Of a stretch of 64,000 nt of DNA, positions 30,446-41,979 are shown piece after piece. Origin of the DNA: Zasmidium citrigriseum (Eukaryota; Ascomycota; Dothideomycetes; Mycosphaerellales; Mycosphaerellaceae). The DNA lies in assembly GCA_002786025.1 (NCBI GenBank), contig NHNW01000058.1, positions 186,001 to 250,000 on the forward strand. Direction: 5' to 3'. The position numbers and the translations under genes are program-made. A model generated the notes under the pieces. It was not told the DNA's origin and did not search any database. It saw only the letters and a program-made list of their open reading frames with translations. Position 1 is the stretch's first letter. Every line of letters starts with the position of its first letter.

Positions 30446-31101
30446 GAATATCTCAATGCCGCGTCAACATGGGCATGGTCACATCTCCTCTGAACTTTGA
30501 ATGACTTCGAGCGTTGTCGGAGTTGTATCACGAGCGACTCGCGCTAAATCTTGGGATGGAGATGCGCAGCATGAGCGACTTCGGTGAATCAGCCGGCACG
30601 TACGGCCTCTTGGTTCGAGTCAGATGATATTGGCATGAGAGCTGAATAATAAGATGGAAATTCAAGTGATACCCTCAGCTCGATACTTTCAACTTGTGTG
30701 AGGTGATTGCCAGTCGAAGCTTTAAGGCTGGGAACGGACATGGTTTCGCTTTATATCCACAATTACACACGTAGCCAGGAGATAACCACCGTTGACGACG
30801 CTCTCCCCAAATCACATTGCTCTCGTGAAAATGTTGAAATACAGCCTGGATGCTCTACAAGCCATCTTGTGACGAGATCTGGGACGCATCAGCGATATCG
30901 CCCACCTGCGCGGATTCACTCCGTACATCCTTTGCGGGATCGGAGGAGCGTATGACTGTTTCGGCAGGAGATGCATGCTCTGGAAACCTTATTGTTGATG
31001 ACTGTCCTGGTCTCCGAGATACTGCAAAGAGATATATACATTGTCAAATACTACACGGCCTTTTGACCATTGAGCATTGAGCGTCTCTACAGTACGGAGA
31101 A
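30446..31101. other. Intergenic, promoter of the MmgE/PrpD gene
   Basis: No supported gene in 656 bases. A TATATA-like stretch occurs near 31031-31037, about 65 bases before the PrpD start codon. Confidence 0.4.
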
Positions 31102-32559
31102 ATGGCAGCGATATCTGAAGAATACACAGAAAGGCTTGCGGAGTTTGCAGCCAGTCTGCAGATATCTGCTATTCCTCGAGACTTCAGAGAGCTGCTTCCA
31201 ATATATCTACTTGATACAGCGTCAGCAATGGTGAACCTAAGATGAGATCCCTGTCCCTATCCAATCAATGGCTAACGCCCAGCAAAGTTATGTGGTGCAG
31301 TCCAGCCAGTCTATCGAGCCGTAGTCAGAACGATGAAGATAACCCATGGATCCATAGACGAAGGAGACGGATATTCAGCCATCGATGGCACGATGACATC
31401 GCTGTCGGGTGCAGCATTTCTCAACGGCGTGGCAGCTGGCAACTTCGAATTTGAACATGTCATACAGACAACCCATCCCGCATCCGCAATGCTTCCGGCC
31501 CTTTTGACCGTCGCTTCTGCCTATCACAAAACAGGAGATGAACTTCTGACTGCAATGGCTGTGGGCTATGAGCTATGCACACGCATCGGCTTCGCCAGTA
31601 CCAAAGACGTCGAAGAAGTCCGAGGCTTCCACAATCCAGGCCTTAATGGACACCTCGCCACTGCTGCGGCTGTTGGCAGACTGATGGGCTGGGACGCTAC
31701 AACCATTGCATCCGCCATGGGAATTGCAGCTTCAACCTCTGCAGGTCTCATGGCTTTTGTCAGTACTGGAGCGATGACGAAACGACTCCATCCTGCACGA
31801 AGTGGCCAGCTAGGTGTTGAAGCAGCGTTCCTCGCAAACGAAGGAATCGTGGGCCCATCCAACATCCTCGAGAATGAAAGAGGCTTCCTGCACGCTTTCT
31901 CACCGAATCCAAAACCTGAGATTCTGACGGCTGGTCTTGGTCAAGACTGGAAGGGAAGACAGATGATGTTGAAACTTTCGCCAGTCCACATGTGCGTGCA
32001 GGCCTTTGTGTACGCAATCAACAAGGCAAGGATCAATGGCACACATGCATGGGATGCCGAAAATATCGACAGTGTCACTGTATCTGGAGGTCCAAATGCT
32101 CTCAGGCCCTCTCACATGATCCGGCTTCCTGAGAGCCTGGTTTCTGCGCAGTACAGTGTCCCGTTCAGCATCGCAGCCGCGTTGACGACGGATCTAAGAG
32201 ATCCTATACAGATGAACGACAATCTGGTCTCGGATCCGCGGACCCGCCGCATTTCGGAGCGAATGATATTCCAAGTGAGCGACAAAGACTCTCATGTACT
32301 TTCTGGCTCGATTGACATAGACTGTGGCGGTCGAAAGATGACCATCGACGCTGGTGACTACCCCGGTCTGCCTGGAAACAAAGGTTACGCCGAGGCTGCG
32401 ATTGACAAGTACGAACGAGTCATTCAATCGTTGAATGTCGTTAAAGAGGGCAAAATCCTTCGCTCCAAGTTCGAAGGAATTGCAGAATTGGAAGACGTGT
32501 CGGAACTGATGCGGGCAATGGTCGAAGCGGGGAAGCGGGCGAACAATCATATCGTTTGA
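31102..32559 (+). CDS. MmgE/PrpD family dehydratase/decarboxylase
   Basis: Two exons (31102-31230 and 31288-32559) give 466 residues. The 57-base intron has donor GTGAAC, acceptor CAAAG, phase 0, and a GCTAAC branch site. N-terminal helices lead into the splice junction LLDTASAM|LCGAVQ. Family landmarks follow: AAFLNGVAAGNFEFEHV, THPASAMLPALLTVASAY, the HPARSGQLGVEAAFLANEG block near 230, and SAQYSVPFSIAAAL near 350. The family includes 2-methylcitrate dehydratase, cis-aconitate decarboxylase and alkylcitrate dehydratases of fungal metabolite clusters; the sequence alone does not say which. It heads a co-oriented series with a cupin and an FAD monooxygenase. No mitochondrial targeting peptide is obvious, which argues against the methylcitrate-cycle enzyme. 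Confidence 0.88.
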
Positions 32560-33051
32560 AGACAATCCTAGGCGATTGATAGTCATGTCGCTTTGTAGTC
32601 AGAGTCAACTTGAACACACCGAAACAGTAGCTTGAGGTGAGCAATAAGAATCAACTATCTGAGAGCAGGCAGTGCGAGGCTGAGAAGCCGGGCAGATGCC
32701 GAACGTGCAGCAACTGCTCGCAGCGATCCCGGCTGACAATCGGCAGCACAACTGTGTTGCAATAAGCCTTTACCGCTGGGTTCTCTTAGATCCGCATATA
32801 CTGCGGTTGATGTGCAGAGAGCGAGAGAGCTCTCGCCTGATCGAGGCTTGGCGGCCGAAACCACTTCCTAAAGCGGGAATTTCGACAACGCTAGCTTCCA
32901 TGAGCAATACAATGCGAGAGATAGATCATTTGAAGCTGGCATGCTTTACGACAGACGTCAGAGCTTGAAGCCATCAAATCTTACTATAAGAAGATCACGA
33001 AGGTTGGATTGGCCTTCTTTATGATCTCAAAAGATCTTTCGTTCTTCCGAG
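32560..33051. other. Intergenic, promoter of the cupin gene
   Basis: 492 bases without a supported gene between two co-oriented genes; nothing distinctive seen. Confidence 0.4.
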
Positions 33052-33636
33052 ATGGCTTCTCAACCTGACTTGACCAAGGACTGGCGCGAACAAAAGGTCA
33101 GCAAGCAAGACGGCCAATGGATTGTTGACGGGTATGTGCACGATGACTGGTCGAGTGCGGAATGATAAGCTGAGCGATGCTTCAGGCGTCCTCCTAACAT
33201 CGTCGAACTTGACTGGCATGAGTCGCCACCAAACATGCCAGGCTTGGCTTTCATCGGTCTGAAGGTCACAAGCCCACCGAACGCTGCCAGTACGAGATCT
33301 AGATACGAGATGCAGGATCATCACTGACGGGTTGTAGCACCACCGCACACACATGGAGGTGCTGCTGTCTCGGCCACCGTCATCGAAGGGCGTGTCATCA
33401 ACGAGATGATTTGCCCCGACGGCCATGTCATAGGACCGAAGCTTTACGAAAAGGGAGAGAGTTGGTATGAGCCGCCCGGTTGTCATCATGTTCGAAGTGA
33501 GAACGCTGGAGACACGACTGCGACCTTCATTGCCTCGCTTATTGTCGACGAGGCGAGAGTCAAAGAGAAAGGCGTGATGAATGCGCTGGTTGTTATTGAT
33601 GCTGCAGTAGAAGAAGAGAAGAGGATGTCCAAGTAA
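33052..33636 (+). CDS. Small cupin-domain protein (160 aa)
   Basis: Three exons (33052-33131, 33186-33289, 33338-33636) with introns of 54 and 48 bases give 160 residues. The single cupin fold shows the first metal-binding motif TPPHTHGGAAVSATVIEG, with His65 and His67. The second motif is YEPPGCHHVRSEN, with the usual 'pG..H' form. Single cupins of this size bind Fe, Mn or Zn and include dioxygenases, isomerases and small decarboxylases of fungal pathways. No closer assignment is possible. There is no signal peptide, so a cytosolic enzyme is expected. It sits between the PrpD and FAD monooxygenase genes, all on the plus strand with gaps of about 490 bases, and fits a tailoring role there. 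Confidence 0.82.
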
Positions 33637-34130
33637 AGTCATGAGATAAGATGAGATTGACGACACCATCTATGACCTTACCATCGCATAATCCTTCAGC
33701 CAAGACGGAAGGATTCGTTGACTTGTAAATTAGGGCAGTAACCCCAGGCGAAGTCCAAAAGCTGGTTGAGCACAACAGACTTCGTATCATCAGCAAGTAC
33801 TGCCCTTGAGCCTCTAGAGTATACCGCGAACAGTCTTCAGGGGATTGCCGGTGGCTTGCCCCATCAATGACATGACTGCCCCACGAGCTGAGTTCAGCTG
33901 AGTGGGCGGCTGCCACTGATGATCATCCCGTTGACAACATCTTGGCTGAAGGATCGAACGACTAGCCGTCATCATCAAAATCAAAAGGGGAACCGCTCGC
34001 TGACTGAAAAGTCTTTACTTGCGAGCTCGTGGGCTGTTGTCTTACCGATTGAACCAACATCAGTCCTGCACATACATCGCACCGGTAGAAGACCGGCCCA
34101 CGAACGTCAATCTCACAAGTTACATTCACC
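33637..34130. other. Intergenic, promoter of the FAD monooxygenase gene
   Basis: 494 bases without a supported gene; nothing distinctive seen. Confidence 0.4.
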
Positions 34131-36347
34131 ATGCAGGAAAACGGCAACATCTCGACAGACGTATTGATCGTGGGTGCCGGGCCAGCTGGTGCTTCACTCG
34201 CCGCCTTTCTCGCAAACTATGGCATCAAAGGGTTATGCATCAGCTCTGCTCCAGGCACTGCCGATACGCCGCGAGCTCACATCACCAATCTGAGTGCGCT
34301 TGATGCACTAAGAGATCTGGGAGTGCACGAAGAATGCTACAGATTAGGAAATCGAGGGGAGCATATGATGCATTATCGATGGTGTGAGTAAGACCATCTC
34401 GTCCTCTACAGAAGTCAGGCTGACTGGAGCGAGGTGAAACAATGGCGGAAGAAGAATATGGACGGATATATTCTTGGGGCAATGATCCGAAGAGGGTTCG
34501 TTACAACCTCGAGCCACTGGAGCAACAGAGCTAGCGGAGTACACGAGCTCTGGCTACGCTCCAGTTGGCTGGTCCTTGGCGACTTCCTAACGTTCGAGCA
34601 GATCGGAGACTATGCGGCAGCCTCTCCCAATTCTGGCGTACTGGATTTGCCGCAGACAATTCTCGAACCGATTCTCGTCCGATCCGCAACTACAAGTGGC
34701 TTCAAGGTTCAATTCAACACTCTATTCATCTCCTTGGCTCGCAATTCAAAGACTGGAAGATACACTGTCGTGGTCAAGGATCTCGTTAGGGATGTTACTT
34801 ACGAGATCAATTGCAAGTATCTCTTCGGAGCGGACGGTGGTCGTAGCCCTGTTGCCGAACAGCTCAAATTGCCAATGCATACTGTTGGACGTGGCGGTGG
34901 CATTGCCACCAATGTTCTAATTCGGTCAGGGCATTTTACCCAACCGATTGTCAAACCAAGCTGACATGCCATAGCTGCGATATCGAACATCTCATGATAG
35001 GTCGACGGGGCAATCTGCATTGGAATATGAGACTGAAGAGAGATGATCCCTGGATGTGAGTATTAAGCAGGGAGAGCGATGCAAGATGGCAGTACTGACT
35101 TGATCCCCTCGGGTTCAATACACGGATGGTAAAGCCGTGGAAGGAATGGCTTCTTGTCTCACTGCCTAAGGATCCAACTTACGTCGGCGAGCCATGGACA
35201 AAGGAGATGTGGGAGGAAGCCTGGCGAGATCTCATCAGCGATTGGGAAATACCTGTCGAGATCGTCAGCATCTCTACTTGGAAAGTCAACGAAGTTTGCG
35301 TGAGTTGAGAAGGATGGAATGAGAGAGAGAAGTGTCTGACTTTGCCACAGGCAGAGAAGTATTCCGACGGTAATGTGTAAGTTCACATTGAAAGGCTGAC
35401 TTCTCGGTCACTGCTGACTGCCTAGCTTCTGTCTTGGAGATGCGGTCCATCGTCAGTAAGTGCGAAAAACATTCATCATCCCATCTGAGCCTAAGATTGC
35501 TGATGGTGGTTTCAGTCCTCCAACGAACGGACTCGGATCCAACACATGCATCGGCGACGCTTTTAATCTCGCCTGGAAACTCAACCTGGTAATCAAAAAC
35601 ATCGCCTCCCCCTCTCTACTCGAAACCTACAGCACCGAACGCCAACCCGTCGGCGCCGAGGTCGTCCGAGAAACCAACGAGCGCCTGATCTACCACGTCC
35701 AGATCTGGCAAGAACTCGGCATGCAACCTCCAGGAAAGACAATGGAAGAGCGAACAGCTGGACTCAAAATCATGAAAGAAGACTCTGCTCGTGGCAGAGC
35801 AGCAAGGCTAAAGTTGAGAGGTTTAGCTCTGTGGTTGGATCATGAGACTCACGCTCTTGGGCTTGAGATGGGACAGCGTTACTCCAGCTCGGCTGTGTAC
35901 CTTGAGGATGAGGAGCCTTGGACGCCTCCGGGACGAGAAGCGGAGGATAGGATTCTGTACTATGAGCCGTGTACGTATCCGGGACGAAGGCTCCCGCATG
36001 TATGGCTTGCACAGAATCCGCCGATAAAGAAGGTCTCGACTTTGGATCTGGCTGGCAAGGGACAATTCACGCTGTTCACAGGAATTGGGGGTTCTGTTTG
36101 GAAAGAGGCTGCTCTCAAAGTGGGCAAAGAGCTCGGACTTCCTATCGAGGTTGTCTCGATCGGCAGCGGCCAGGACTGGGAAGATACTTATTGGGACTGG
36201 TCGCTGAAGAGTGGCGTTGATGACACTGGCGCGGTCTTGGTGAGACCTGATCTGTTCTGCGTCTGGAGAGCCAAGAGTCGTCTGGAGAGCCAGGAACAGT
36301 GCTCGAAGAAGCTGATGACTGTGATGAAGTCAATTTTGGGGATCTAA
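34131..36347 (+). CDS. FAD-dependent aromatic-type monooxygenase (PHBH fold), one splice site defective
   Basis: Exons 34131-34383, 34434-34495, 34602-34924, 34975-35055, about 35125-35299, 35351-35376, 35426-35455 and 35516-36347 join in frame to about 593 residues. Dinucleotide-binding GAGPAG lies at 15-20, RWCETMAEEEYGRIYSWGND follows the first splice, GADGGRS lies near 180, and GDAVH at 311-315 continues across a splice to HPPTNGLGSNT. These are the three FAD/NADPH motifs of phenol-hydroxylase-like enzymes, and a C-terminal thioredoxin-like region fits that group. Such enzymes hydroxylate aromatic or polyketide-type rings with NADPH. The fourth intron (35056-35124) has a good GTGAGT donor and a TACTGAC branch site, but the in-frame junction ends ACACG, not AG. 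Every upstream AG leads to a stop. The gene may therefore be inactive or spliced unusually. Confidence 0.85.
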
Positions 36348-36447
36348 TACAACAGCCTGGCCGTAATTCAGACGCCATCGTTGAAGCTGTAAATCTTATC
36401 CCAGCGCTAGTCTAGCAGTCAGTACAATGGCGACGTGAAATGAAGCT

Positions 36448-37637
36448 TCATCGACAGACCTTATCCCATTCCTTGCTCGAATCAACAAATCGTAGATCCG
36501 TCCCGACACGGATTACATTGTCAGAATCATAATTCATCGTCGATGCGTGGATCTGTTCAGATCAGTATCGGAAGCACAAATTTCACCACGGGTCACATAC
36601 AGCGAAGGCGTTATGCAAAACAACATCGCCAGCTTCATAACCGTCAGCTGCGACCAGCCATCTCCGACCGAAGTCTTTCGAGAATTGCTTCGGACCTGTG
36701 AATTGACTGTCAGAACCCACGAAACAGCGACGATGAATCAATACTGGCCCTCATTAAGCATCCCTCCATGCATCATATTCGCATTAAATGCATTCTTCGC
36801 TTCCTCATCCGAGAGTCCAGATTGCTTGGCCTTGATCGTAAAGTCTTTCTCCATCTCGGCTCCAAGTCGGTGACCACTACAACAAAACAGTCAGTAGAGC
36901 TTCCCGTGCACCAGAGCTAGTCCTCTTACTTTTCGAGATAGATAAGGCCACCTCCTGTCACCTTGACATCACCCATCGGGACCCAGGCAGTCACGGCAGT
37001 ATTAGCACCATGCCTGAGGAAAATTTGGTCGTAATGTACTCCAATGGCCTTGTTGCCGGGCGTGTTGTTCCGCAAAAGGGTACGTTTGATTCCAAGAGTG
37101 TTATCTCTCCAGCCCGTGAACTCTTGGACAAAGTTCAGGAGTGCGGGATGTTTGCAGAAGACGTCCTTATACCTGACTTGGGTCAATGACGGCAATTATG
37201 CCCAATTCTTCGAATCCTTACCACTCGGCATTGTGAGCTTCAAGAGCCAAGCTCACGAAACGGTCGGCCACTTCAGGATCAGGTCCGATGGGCCGGCCGT
37301 TCGAGTCTTGGCCACCTGCTCCAATGCCCGGATAATTGAGTGGATCCTTCGAAGGGTCGAAGATACCTTCCTCGAGATCGGTGCCGGGCTTCAGACAGCC
37401 GCTTGGTTCTAGAAGACGGAAATACTGCTCTCTGGCTTTGAGCACATCCTCACGAGGTAGTAGCTGCTTCAGGAAGACGTATCCGTCTTCTTCGTATCGT
37501 CTTCTGATCTCATCGATTGGCGTATCCAGAGTCGTCGTTCGAAGAGACCCAACTTGATCGGGTTCGAGGGGACCATCGTTGACGTAGAGCTGAGGACCTT
37601 CCCACGGTGCTTTCGCGTCTGTCGTTGCGTGCGGCAT
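36448..37637 (-). CDS. Phytanoyl-CoA dioxygenase-like Fe(II)/2-oxoglutarate enzyme
   Basis: Five exons (37637-37222, 37172-36930, 36876-36745, 36706-36601, 36552-36448) join in frame to 333 residues. The N-terminal part has RYEEDGYVFLKQLLPREDV, typical of the PhyH fold. The metal-binding HxD is His185-x-Asp187 in AIGVHYDQIFLRHG. The distal His lies in VVLHNAFAIHAST (His301), and Arg near 314 in VIRVGTDLRF would bind 2-oxoglutarate. The family oxidises fatty-acyl and many fungal secondary-metabolite substrates. The third intron is only 38 bases (36707-36744) if placed as here; its exact ends are the least certain part of the model. The gene converges on the FAD monooxygenase gene with 100 bases between stop codons and closes the PrpD-cupin-FMO group. 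Confidence 0.85.
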
Positions 37638-37940
37638 CGTTGCGGTTAGCCTTGTTGTTCGAAGGACGACAGACAAGGCACCTTGAAGTGATCAATGTCA
37701 TTGTTAACGTCATGCACGCCATTGAAAGATGCGTACCTCAAAGACCCGCATGACGGAGCTACTTTCCTCCTGTAGCCGCGGAATCGGGGCAAGATACCCT
37801 ATAGCTTCTGCATCTGGGAAAGCTCCACGAGTGGCGACTTTGTTCTCCACTGTCCGAGCACGGAGATCGCAGTAGCTGGTTGATGGATTAAATTCGACGT
37901 CAGCAATGAGGCACACACCCACCCCATACGCCTTCGGATC
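37638..37940. other. Intergenic, promoter of the PhyH gene
   Basis: 303 bases between the GH92 stop and the PhyH start, both on the minus strand; nothing distinctive seen. Confidence 0.35.
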
Positions 37941-40695
37941 TCATTTCCCGTTCCCTCCATACTTCGACAGACTCGGCGGTCTCTCGCCCATATCCCACAT
38001 AGCAGGCTTACTCCCCATATCAAAGACCAGCTCTCCTCCTTGAGCAATCTGGTGATGCCACACCCAACTCCTGTCCAACTTCTTGCCATTCAAAGTAACC
38101 TGCTGCGGCCACCACCGTCCACTCTCCTCATCCAGATCCTTTGCCTTGACATGTAGCGTTCTCTCCAATGCAGTTCCAGCGAAGAGCTTCAGTTTCATGT
38201 ACGAGAACCTCGGTGCCCCAAGGAGGTAGATTGGCTGAGCTGCAACAGGATAGAAGCCCAGAATGTTGAAGACGAGCCAGCTTGGAATTGCGCCGGCGTC
38301 AATGTTGCCAGGGTATCCATAGCAGCGATCGGAGTAGAACTCGTCGACGATAGCACGGGTCTGGTTGACGGTCTTGTATTGGTGGCCGGGGACGTAGTTG
38401 TAGAGGAAGGGTGTCATGAAGCTTGGTTCGTTGCCTGTTACCCGCGTAAGCCTTGGTCACATTCAATGAAGTAACATACTCACCGGGATTGTACAATGCG
38501 CTCCCGGCATCATTATTCGCCCCAACACTGACATCACCCACCAAGCCTGGCACAAAACTCGCATCCAGTCTCTTCACGAACGCATCATCTCCTCCCATGA
38601 ACTCAATTAGCCTCCCCATATCATGCGGCGCAGCCGAGAACGCCGTCTCCCAGACTTTGGCCTCGTAAATATCATTCGGCCAGCCACATCCACCACCGCC
38701 ACACGTCAAAGGATCGTAATCGGTATAATTCCACGAGCCATCCGAGTTCCTCGGACCTGGAAAGCCAGTAAATGTTCCCCACGTGCCATTGAGTGTTGTG
38801 TTGGCATGAGGGTTCCATTGGTTCTGCCACCAGGATGAGCGATCAAGGAATTCTTCGACTTGTGATGAAGATGCGTTGAGGCCTTTCGCCATGGACCAGA
38901 TGGCGTGGTCGTTTTGGGAGTATTCCAGACCTCGGGAGATGCTGCGTGAGTGGTTGCGGGTGATGAAGTGAAGGGGCAAATAGTCGTCGAGTGCGCCTCT
39001 GCCTTCTTTGGTGGCGCCGTCCGGCGTGACCGGGTCTACATTGTGGACGGGCAGGTTGTTTGCATCGTTGAGGACTGCCCGGTAGGCCTCCTTCCAGTCG
39101 ATGTCGCCAAGCTCTTTCAATCCAGGTTGGCCGTCTGGTGTTATGATGCTCTTGACGAATGCGTCTGCTAGAGACATGTCGGCGTGCGTTCCACCTTGCA
39201 CTCGGCCGTTGTAATTGCCTGCACGACCAGCTGGGAGAAAGCCTTCGAATGTGAAGATGTTGATGAGGCCTTTGATCATACGACTGTACGTTTCTGTGTA
39301 CAGCAGATGGTACAAGGGCATCACCGAGCGGTAGGTGTCCCACAGAGTGTAGTAGTCGTCGAAATACGGATGCTCGTCATCCGCATTCCAGTAGGGGTTC
39401 TCGTTCGTCTTGTCCGTCGGCATCAGTCCCGTTTGATACATGGCCGAATAGAGCATGCGCTTCTCCATCGAGTTCCGACTCGATGGAGACCCATCGGCCA
39501 CAATCTCAATGGTATTGAGAACTTTCTCCTCCCACTCGTCTTTCGCTTCGGTTACGGCGTCTTCGAAAGATTTCGACCAAGGTAATTCACTCGCTACATG
39601 CTCGCAAGCCTGCTTGGCGCTGATATGTGAGATCCCAACCCGACTCTCAATTACAGCGCCCGATGATACGTTGACTCCTGCTCTGCTCCAGCTGAACAAG
39701 GCCCCGAGCCCCATGTATCCACCAGGCGAAGTCATTGAATCAATGTACGATTTTGGCGTCGGTCTCAAGGCAAAGTCGAGTGGATGGTTATAATGATGGG
39801 CCCAGGTGAATGTTCCCGCCCCCTCCACGCTGTCCCTCGTCGCTTGCTCAACGTACTCGGAAGTGGGCATCAAGCCGGACGAGCTGCTGAAGTTTCCGCA
39901 GAAGAAGACCGTCTGGCTGAAGATATTTGGCCAGCCTCCCGAGTATGTCGCTGATCCGAAGTACGACGGCATTCCGTCCGACTGCGGCCTGAGATGGAGG
40001 TCGCCATTGATGTAGCGCTGCGAGTAAGAGGTAACGTCTGAGAATTCAGCGCCTTCTTCCGAAGTGTTGTACGGCGTGCTAAACGCAGGAAGAATATGGG
40101 TCAAATCAACAACGACGTGAGCATCGTCGTCGTGCGCTGAAGCAGTCGACATTCCGGTGTAGTCGTTCATCGCCGAGGCATTCTCGTCCCTAGGCCTAGG
40201 GAATGAATATTTCATTACTCCAGCGTGTTGACTCCCCGCCAACTCAATCTCCACTCCATCCAGAAGGACAGTCCTGAAATACCCCGGCTCAGCAACCTCG
40301 CTCTCCAGCGACCGGTTCTGCCAATAAGTCATGTTGTCCGCCAGATTGACGCTTTCCAAATTGCCCATGATCGGCATCTGGCTGATAAGTCCATACGTCG
40401 GATCGCCTCCCGTTCCAGAAACATGCAGCATTGAAACTCCTGTGACATTTCCCAAAGGCGAAAATCCGGCATTGCAGTCCGTGGCGTTGCGCACGCCGAT
40501 GTAAGACGTATCGATTCCGACCTTGGCCATGCCCCATGGTCTGCTGGCTCCAGGAAAGCTGTTGCCTCCTGCAATGGCAGAGCCGGCCGTAGCACCTTCA
40601 GTGCCTATAAGTGGATCCACGTAGGAGGAAAGACGAGGTGCTGCGATGGCATGGCCGCCCAGCAGAAGTCCGGCGGCGAAGAGTGGGGCAGCCAT
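37941..40695 (-). CDS. Secreted GH92 alpha-mannosidase
   Basis: Two exons (40695-38484 and 38434-37941), with a 49-base intron (GTGAGT...GTAACAG, phase 1), give 901 residues. The signal peptide (MAAPLFAAGLLLGGHAIA) is followed by YVDPLIGTEG, the start of the GH92 beta-sandwich domain. Typical blocks follow: GNSFPGASRPWGMAKVGID, GVSMLHVSGTGG, and in the (alpha/alpha)6 domain ADDEHPYFDDYYTLWDTYRS. The splice yields YNPGNEPSFMTPFLYNYV. GH92 enzymes are Ca-dependent exo-alpha-mannosidases acting on N-glycans and mannans. In the late conserved motif, usually GN(D/E)D.G.MSAW, this protein reads GNIDAGAIPSW, so one acidic residue is replaced by Ile. I have seen the same kind of change in other fungal members, but its effect on specificity is not known to me. 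About 15 N-glycosylation sequons fit secretion. Confidence 0.9.
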
Positions 40696-41141
40696 TGTTG
40701 GTAATGGCTTGTTTTTAGCATGGGCAACAGAGGAGAAATGGAGATGAAGAAAGTTCGATGGAAGGATTGATGCCCTACGGCAATTGATGGTCTTCGCCTT
40801 CCCAGTTCGTTTTGCAGACCATCACCCCGCTTGCTCATGGCGGATCGGCCGGGATTTGAAAGATGATCGCTGCATTCTGCCGGGTCTTGAGCATCTTCAA
40901 CGTTCTGTTCTGTTTTCGCGTTCTTGATGAGCTTTGTGAGACTGATGATGATGCGTCAGGCGGACTTGAATGTGATGATGAGATGAAGAAGGGACGATGA
41001 AGATGGGGGAAATAAGGAGGTTGGGGAAGTCAAAATATGGGCGACTGAGCTTGGATCGCGGTGGAACACGAGCGCGATGCAGAGACCAAAAGCTCAACTT
41101 CGACAACACTCCATCTCCTCTTCATCAACATTCTCACACGA
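40696..41141. other. Intergenic, promoter of the GH92 gene
   Basis: 446 bases without a supported gene. A GATGATG-rich patch lies near 40943-41000. Confidence 0.35.
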
Positions 41142-41979
41142 TCATGCCGCCAACGCCAAAGGAGCACACTTGGACACCACGCCGCCCGTGACCGTCCACC
41201 TGACATCGGCGGACTGCAGTTTCGCCAATCCCCTGTCCAGATCCTTCACCAAGAAGACCTTACTCAGCTGACCGCCGATATTGCACCACGTCAAGTAAAA
41301 TAAATTTCCAGATGTATCCACGGCCACGTAGACCATCTTCGAGCCGCTCATGGTCGGCGCCAGAGTGATCATCTGGCTTCCAAGCGGAGTTTTGTTCGCG
41401 AGCGATGAGACTCGGATTCTAGAGATGCCGTAGGCTGCTACTTCGCCTGGGTAGTAGTGGAATAGCCGGCCTTGCATGTCGCCGAAGATGATGTCTTGCG
41501 ATTTGTGGAAGCTGGCGCCTGCTTGAGGAGGCGAAGTGCTCTGGGCCGCAGCGAGGTAGAGGTTGCCGTCGTTGAGCGTGACGAGTTGCACGGCGCCGGT
41601 CGTATCGGTGAGGGTTGTGTAGAGGCCCTGGTCGACACCGTCTAGTGTTGATGGGTCCTGAACGGTATAATTGCTCAAGTATGATGGGTCCGAAGTGCTG
41701 GGGTATTTGAAGTCGTTGGTTCCCAACAGACTAGCAGTGGCTTTGCTGGCTCCTGGTAGTAGTCAGATTGGTGGTTACAACGGAGCAATAACGTCTCTCA
41801 CCTGCTGATGGAAAGACCGTCGACTTGATACCGATCGTTGTGAATGGGTCAGATGTGGTGGTTGCGTCCCGCTTCACAACGTCTGGATAGGGCATCACCA
41901 GCTCGCCATCGTCAAAGGCTGATCCACACACAGGGACCAAGAACAGCGCAATAGCATAGCACAAATCTGATGGCAGCAT
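41142..41979 (-). CDS. Secreted protein of unknown function with Kex2-like site (262 aa)
   Basis: Two exons (41979-41802 and 41752-41142), joined by a 49-base intron (GTGAGA...CTACCAG, phase 1), give 262 residues. Use of an alternative acceptor three bases on would drop one residue. The protein has a signal peptide (MLPSDLCYAIALFLVPVCG) and a dibasic KR at 36-37. The roughly 200-residue mature domain is rich in aromatic residues and Gly-Asp turns: LVTLNDGNLYLAA, IFGDMQGRLFHYYPG, MVYVAVDTSGNLFYLTW. These recurring 'x-DG-N/R-LYxx' strands resemble beta-propeller or lectin blades, but I cannot name a family. No transmembrane or GPI signal follows, so it should be released. Confidence 0.7.

Noticed and set aside
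31102..37637. Full alkylcitrate-type secondary-metabolite cluster
   Set aside because: PrpD and PhyH members would fit, but the citrate-synthase-like, polyketide-synthase and ketosteroid-isomerase-like genes that define such clusters are not in the window.
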